Shown: positions 8,369 through 12,985 of the stretch, one piece after another
Numbering within the stretch: the stretch's first letter is position 1
How the letters are laid out: the number at the start of each line of letters is the position of its first letter
NCBI GenBank assembly: GCA_003024985.2
Contig: PXIH01S0027971.1
Strand: one strand, 5' to 3'
Length of the DNA stretch: 12,985 bases
DNA from: Euperipatoides rowelli
Taxonomy: Eukaryota; Onychophora; Udeonychophora; Euonychophora; Peripatopsidae
Position numbers and translations under genes: made by a program
Notes under the pieces: generated by a model
Seen by the model: the letters and a program-made list of their open reading frames with translations, nothing else
The model's database searches: none
Told to the model about the DNA's origin: nothing

Positions 8369-8764
8369 ACTGTTTTGCCGTTGTTTCTGGATTTTCCATG
8401 GTTAATATTTAAAGAGGTTAATCATAAATTATAGTATTCTTGAATTTTCTTCATTCTTAAAATTCTGTTCATAGGTTAGGGCAATGTTCTTTATAAACCA
8501 TTAATTTTCCTTAATTAAAAGCTCAGTTAATGAAATATTTAACATTTGAAAAATACATATCTAAATGAATAAAATGATTAATATCTAAATGAAAAAAAAA
8601 ACATATGCTAATTAAAATAATTAAAAATAATAAAGTAATCATATGCTTAAAATCCTTTGTTTAAGAGTTAAAATTAAGGCTTTAAAAGGAAGGAAGAATT
8701 GTCCCAATTCCATAAATAAAATTCACACATTTTTTTTTAAACTATACAATATTAACATTCTTAC

Positions 8765-8874
8765 ATGATCTGGAACAGCATCTTTCTCATCGTCAGGTAA
8801 TTGATAAACATCATGGCCACTGTCCAGTCTATAGGGACCACCTTTACCACCAAGGCCAGCTGTATCTCGACCAC
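8765..8874 (-). CDS. VWA8: VWA8 internal exon (Gly-rich, GGPYRLD segment)
   Basis: This 110-base exon begins after an AATTAG acceptor with two bases completing a Gly codon, then 36 codons ending in phase 0 before a GTAAGA donor. It encodes GRDTAGLGGKGGPYRLDS followed by GHDVYQLPDDEKDAVPDH. The Gly-rich RDTAGLGGKGGPYRLD signature followed by an H-x-V-Y-Q segment is characteristic of VWA8. In known family members this lies after the AAA+ modules and before the VWA domain. The upstream exon, expected to end in a Gly-rich stretch, is not in the next 4.1 kb and must lie beyond the window. Confidence 0.94.
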
Positions 8875-10299
8875 CTAATTATGTCGAATAAAATTTAATT
8901 AAAAGATTACTTGACAATTACAATTAAAATTAATGATCAAAATACAAAAATAAATAGGATTAAAATAATATATTCAAATACACTATTCATAATTAGGTGA
9001 AATGAGCTATTTCAGAATGTAATAAAAGCAACCCAATTTCTCTAACTTGCAATGAATATAAACATTAAGATGTTTTTGCATTAGAAGAATGATAGAAAAC
9101 ATTAATAAAGTATATCATCAAACATCTATAATGTTCATTTCACAATCTCCCAGATGAATCAGGCAGAATGAAGCATTAGGACAGTCAAGACACTGATAAC
9201 ATGTTTTGATCAAGCAGCACCATGGTACCTAGGACAATAAGAAATGCCAACAAAGGAAATAAACTTTGATTTTTATTTCCATCCAAATAACTTCAAATTA
9301 AATAATGTGTATAAAGTCTATTAATAAACCTGAACCATTATATTCAACAAAGCAAATTTAGAAAATACAATTACATCACCATGTTTTTTTTAAATTTCTT
9401 TCTCTTCTAGCAACAATGCTGTAACTGGTAGCACAATCAAAGCTTCAGCATCACTATCTTTAAGCCAAGTTTCAACATCAACAAATTACATATTGCCCAA
9501 TTTAAGTTAGAGTATACATTTAGTAAAGGAAAAAAATGTAGTTCCAAATAGTCCTTGTTTGGAATTAGACATACTGGTACTGTACATCTTGGTTGTATCT
9601 CCTCAATGAAAATCATTTTATTTTTAAGAGTCACTAGAATCAGTGATATCTGTACTTTGAGGTGCAAATTCAGAATTCTAAGTTTGAATTGAGAACAATA
9701 GAAACAAATTATTTCTGACCCTCAGAAGAATACCGGAAAAGTACAAGATATTTTTTTCATGGTCATTATTTTTCTTCACAAATTGATAAACGAAACCAGC
9801 AAGATTTATAGAATCTGACAAAGTTGATTTAGAAAGGTACAAATACAAATATGACGTACAACAACAGACTATAGTCCAGCGAGGTTGTCCCTGGAATCCA
9901 ATCTATCTCGGTGGCTAGCACATTAACATCAAATTGTGAACCACATCTTAACCTGGTATATGTAACAATCCCTGATCTTTAAAATGAGCCCCCATTTAAT
10001 AAAATTGATCTAATAATGTCAAAATTATAGCCAAATTAATGAGTTATAGTAAATATGTTTTAAGGATTGTTCACCTTTTTTTAAAAAAAACTGTCTTTAC
10101 TATAGCTCCAAAAGGATGTGAGCAGTAGACTGATGTCAGCATAAGAGAATGATTATGCTGGACTTAGCAAAAGAAAAATTAAAACGCTGAATGAAATGTG
10201 CAGAATCTTCTATTAGGTGGAATTTAGGAAAAAGGCTTCCAGAGACAATACAGATCATTTATTAAGGGCACCAAAGAAAACAATCTTAATAGGTGCAGC
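8875..10299 (-). other. Part of a long VWA8 intron, no exon seen
   Basis: This lies upstream of the first visible VWA8 exon and so is presumably intronic. No further VWA8 exon was recognised. A 76-codon minus-strand frame at 9437-9667 and a neighbouring frame reading VETWLKDSDAEALIVLPV near 9410-9480 hint at old transposon sequence, but no family can be named. Confidence 0.5.
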
Positions 10300-10925
10300 C
10301 ACACTGCTGTTCTCCCCCTTCCAGTTTCTCATTATTTTATTCAGGTTTTGTCTGAATGAAGCCCAGCTTCCACCATGTGGCCATTTTTGTCTCTCGGAAA
10401 TATTTTGGACAGTCCTGTCTCCTTGTTCAAAGCTGTGGAGTGCAGAGTTCCTTTCTGGGTGGTAAAGCCGTTTGTTTTTCCTAGTTGGAGGTTTAATTAA
10501 TTGCAATCAGTTTCTTAGTGGGCGCCCTAAAAATAGTTCCACTGGTGACCAAGTTGCTGAGGTCATCCAGTTTGTATAGGAAGTTTTTAAAAATTTGTAA
10601 AAATCGTTTAGCCTGTCCGATAGTGTCAGGGTGAAATAGTGGGGAGAAGGTTTGATGTATCCCTCTATTCCTACAGAAGGTGACAAAGGCATGGGAGGGT
10701 AAACCGAGTCCCATTATCCGAGACTATTTGCTCAGGGTATCCATACCTTGAGAAGTGACCTTCTAGAACTAAGGCTGTGTGGATGGTATTAGTAGCAGTC
10801 TTGGCCACCACTTCTGTCCGTTTGGAATATGCATCAACCAGGACCAGAAATGTATGATCTGTGTTGGGACCGGCGAAGTCAACATGTATATGTTCCCATG
10901 AGGCAGTGGGTTGGATCCTTTATGT
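10300..10925 (-). pseudogene. Ty3/gypsy-type retrotransposon integrase relic
   Basis: On the minus strand, from about 10925, translation gives WEHIHVDFAG, then FLVLVDAYSK, then RYGYPEQIVSDNG: the integrase catalytic core of K02A2.6-like Ty3/gypsy elements. The first Asp codon is at 10880-10878 and the second at 10718-10716. The frame then shifts: FVTFCRNRGI and FHPDTIGQAKRF continue in another frame. The third catalytic position, normally Glu in GQAER, is Lys (10609-10607). The second Asp and this position are 109 bases apart, which is D-35-E spacing plus one inserted base. The core is then shortened, and SPVELFLGRPLRN continues in a third frame. A TGA stop follows at 10509-10507, and beyond it an integrase C-terminal-like SFEQGDR segment. 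No gag, reverse transcriptase or LTR was found nearby. The copy is dead and lies in a probable VWA8 intron, in the same orientation. Confidence 0.88.
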
Positions 10926-12295
10926 AATATCACACTAATGAAATTTAAATTTTGCTGTAGAAGTTCAAGGATTTTATTTTTTATTTGCCGTCAAGTACTA
11001 CATCTTTATACTGTAAACAATTGATCTCCATGCCTACTGCAGCCTTGTGGAAATCAGTCGCCAAGATTTCATTTTGTAAGTTTTTTTTTTTTCTTACATT
11101 GAGTTTTTTTTAGTACTCCAAAATAATCCAAAAGTGTAATATAATGGTTAAAATAATGCATAAATGTGTTTTCTAAAAAGTTTTTGTTTGTTTGGCATAA
11201 TATGTGAGATGTCAGTAAGCCTTAACTAAATAATGTTGATCTAGATGCACTTAACCCATGCACCAGCGATCAACCTGTTCCAAGCAGATTTCCCGGTTTC
11301 ATATAATATGATCGTCACTCTTAAGAATATTATAAATGATGATAGACTAAGTTAGACCCTAGTGATTCGAAAATCGCTTCAGAGGACTACCACTTCTTTA
11401 AAATAATTATTGGCAAAAATAATAAAAAAGGTTTTAAATTTTTTTTCACAGTTTTAAATCTAAATAATATTTTTAGAAAATTAAAAACAATTTAAAAAAA
11501 AAAACTTTAATTTTTTGGCATGTTTACAAAAATATTTTGGGTTCAGTTTTATTAAAGCTAGCCGCTGTGTATATAATATTGAATATACTGTGTTTATTGT
11601 GACAATCCTTCAAAAGTAGTGATGTCTGGATGGCTGTCGGGTAATGAAGTCTAACGGTATCCACACAAATACTAGAGGATAACAAGACAAGTGTGCCTCC
11701 CTCATATTTTGACCAATTTTTGTGTATTGAATGGATTTCTCAACCTGTTGAAGCAAATGTGCCCACTGCTATTTGAACTGTGAAATTGCATTTTTTTTTG
11801 TGGTATTATATGGCTCAAGATCATAAACAAATCATTTTCTTTTTAACTAAAACATAGTCAGTGGCGGTTTAATCCATTTTCAGATCTGAGGCCACTTAAT
11901 TATACAGACTCCATTTTTTATATAATATAGTCGCCAGTCGGGTAAATTTAATTTAGAATCATAATTATGTAGGTAACATTAATAAACTTTTTATGTCCAG
12001 ATTTGTGCTTGTAAGACATACTGTCTATTAAGCGTTATTATAGATCTCTAAAATTAATTATTATACTGATATTAAAATTTTATTAATATTAAAATATAAC
12101 ACTTATAAAAAAAGTGCTATGTATTGATAGAGAGACTGCTGACATTTGGCAATCATTTACTAATCTTTTCTCTTATTCTGCTTATTTCTAAATAATAACG
12201 CTAATGGCTTCGTCATGATTTATTTTTACAAATTCTTTTTAGCATCTATAAACAATTCAATGATAATAAAGGAAGATAAATACTTTAGGCTATTG
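10926..12295. other. AT-rich intronic or repeat DNA, nothing identified
   Basis: Long T and A runs (for example 11083-11092 and 11496-11504) and short open frames dominate. A moderately mixed-composition piece at 11230-11400 and another at 11600-11790 show no recognisable protein or RNA. No VWA8 exon was found on the minus strand. Confidence 0.45.
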
Positions 12296-12480
12296 CCTAG
12301 GAGGGGTGGCTGTGAGGGAGGAGCGCAACTACCTTATAGCTTCCAAGACATACTGTGCACTGCGGTCGCAGATTTGCTGATCGTGGGTCCAGTACAAATT
12401 CTGTATCCTATTTTTTCAGAAGGGATCCGGAACGAGGGTGCTTTCCATCAAAGGTTCAATCAATGGAAACGTTGATTAAG
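12296..12480. other. Locally GC-richer patch with an open frame, unidentified
   Basis: Base composition rises to about half G+C, against about 30% around it. A plus-strand frame runs from 12215 to the TAA at 12475-12477 (for example GCEGGAQLPYSFQDILCTAV and then ADLLIVGPVQILYPIFSEG). I recognise no family. A short hairpin CTGCG-GT-CGCAG is inside. It may be the remnant of a mobile element or a conserved non-coding piece. A GGTTCAATC word near 12453 resembles a tRNA B box, but there is no matching A box or cloverleaf. Confidence 0.35.
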
Positions 12481-12958
12481 CAATGTAAAACTCTGGAGAC
12501 TGGAACAAAGGTTTAACAGAATAACATGTATCCTGGTTGTAGTTATAATAGAAGATTGTAATAAAAATATTGTATAAGTTATATTAATTTGAATAAATGG
12601 TGATTTCTGAGGAAATTTATTTTAAAAAAAGTATGAAGGCTATTTAGTGAGTTTCTTTTTATAACGGCTTTCTCTCCTTTTTACTAAGGTATCTTTACTA
12701 AAAAGTATTCATTCAAATTTTTTGTACATTAATGTACTGTATGACTGAATCATACCCTTGCTAGTCAATAGCATATTTTTTTTTAAAGTGTGCTGCAATG
12801 TTAGTGGTTGTCTTAAGTTGAAATTCAAGTTAAAAGGAGGCCCTACTCGAAAAAAAATTTTTTTTTTTCAATTTTGAAGATATTGCTTTACATTTTGGTT
12901 TGCACATAAAGGGTGATAAGAGATAGTGAATAAAGTTTAAAAAATTAAATTTGCATTT
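12481..12958. other. AT-rich sequence, no feature seen
   Basis: No exon or RNA gene was recognised. It contains poly-A/poly-T runs at 12850-12869 and a TAATGTACT stretch near 12729. The last 130 bases before the terminal palindrome may be part of a dispersed repeat, but there is no second copy here to confirm it. Confidence 0.45.
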
Positions 12959-12959
12959 T

Positions 12960-12977
12960 TGGTTGCTATAGCAACCA
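12960..12977. promoter_or_regulatory. Perfect palindrome matching the RFX X-box consensus
   Basis: TGGTTGCTATAGCAACCA is an exact 18-base palindrome. Its core GTTGCTATAGCAAC (12962-12975) fits the RFX X-box pattern RYYNYYATRRNRAC at every position. X-boxes often lie upstream of ciliary genes, but no promoter or first exon is visible here. Similar palindromes also occur within animal repeats, so the function is open. Confidence 0.45.
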
Positions 12978-12985
12978 TAAATAAC

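Larger units (their letters stand above)
7705..8375 (+). mobile_element. Interspersed repeat copy B, promoter-bearing, non-coding
   Basis: Read on the minus strand, this matches copy A (about 2997-3685) along its whole length with many substitutions and small indels. Shared words include CATGTAAGAGAGCAGGATTGC (complement at about 7747-7767), GGCAGAACATTCTG (7878-7891), GTAGTGCACC (about 8020-8030), ACTCCTTAGGATTCAG (8335-8350) and the CCAAT stem (8269-8307). The copies sit in opposite orientation about 4 kb apart. This one is inside a VWA8 intron, with its presumed promoter pointing antisense to VWA8. No protein is encoded, and the edges are approximate. Near its left end a 23-base near-perfect hairpin (7729-7751) has TTGCACCTCCA against TGGAGATGCAA. 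Confidence 0.62.
6634..8764 (-). other. VWA8 intron containing repeat copy B
   Basis: This 2131-base intron has a GTAAGA donor after 8765 and a TTTAG acceptor before 6633. It contains the inverted copy B of the interspersed repeat (about 7705-8375). The part from 6640 to 7700 is AT-rich and shows no exon. A plus-strand frame around 7230-7400 (with PPDFYLSFLL and, after a stop, a short run starting MDETANNIALVKHF) is vaguely transposase-like but not identifiable. A near-duplicate ATATCTAAATGA occurs at 8557-8568 and 8581-8592. Confidence 0.8.

Noticed and set aside
8030-8399. Several ORFs of 64-72 codons on both strands.
   Set aside because: They lie within non-coding repeat copy B, overlap each other, and are not kept in copy A.
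9437-9667. 76-codon minus-strand ORF, with a neighbouring frame reading VETWLKDSDAEALIVLPV.
   Set aside because: No recognisable family, no splice-site support, and the neighbouring frame is broken by several stops.
10217-10465. 82-codon plus-strand ORF.
   Set aside because: It is antisense to the integrase relic and is best explained as a shadow of it.
12453-12463. GGTTCAATC word resembling a tRNA B box, suggesting a tRNA-derived SINE.
   Set aside because: The last position does not fit the consensus, no A box lies at the right distance, and no cloverleaf can be drawn.

Overview
This is an AT-rich eukaryotic genomic window, roughly 70% A+T by eye. It looks like an invertebrate animal: small, phase-compatible exons with GT-AG splice sites are separated by long introns, and repeats occupy much of the rest. 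No prokaryotic gene, rRNA, tRNA or CRISPR array was seen. The species cannot be named from the sequence.

The one real host gene is on the minus strand. Three consecutive exons (8765-8874, 6587-6633, 6158-6266) join in frame into 87 whole codons, plus the last two bases of a codon begun in the exon before. They encode the conserved stretch of von Willebrand factor A domain-containing protein 8 (VWA8) just before its C-terminal VWA domain. Upstream exons must lie beyond base 12985. The exon that should start the VWA domain was not found. Instead, 5734-5802 holds a possible short terminal exon: a phase-0 acceptor, 22 codons and a stop, with AATAAA signals about 210 bases further on. If used, it would give a VWA8 form without its VWA domain. 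This is tentative.

The remainder is repetitive or unassigned. From left to right: a composite inverted-repeat element (331-1535) with a nested foldback (387-558), a 35-base tandem motif (659-750) and a 120-base tandem duplication (846-1107); then an approximately 680-base interspersed repeat (copy A, about 3000-3685). A diverged copy B of that repeat lies in opposite orientation at about 7705-8375, inside a VWA8 intron. Both copies keep a CCAAT-containing stem whose arms differ by a paired T-A to C-G change, a shared ACTCCTTAGGATTCAG block, a TATA-like box and a large TATAC-type palindrome. They look like non-autonomous or solo-LTR-like elements that carry a Pol II-type promoter. At about 10300-10925 (minus) is a decayed Ty3/gypsy integrase with a one-base insertion, a Glu-to-Lys change at the third catalytic position, an internal deletion and a TGA stop. 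A less AT-rich patch at 12296-12480 is unexplained. The window ends in a perfect palindrome that matches the RFX X-box consensus.
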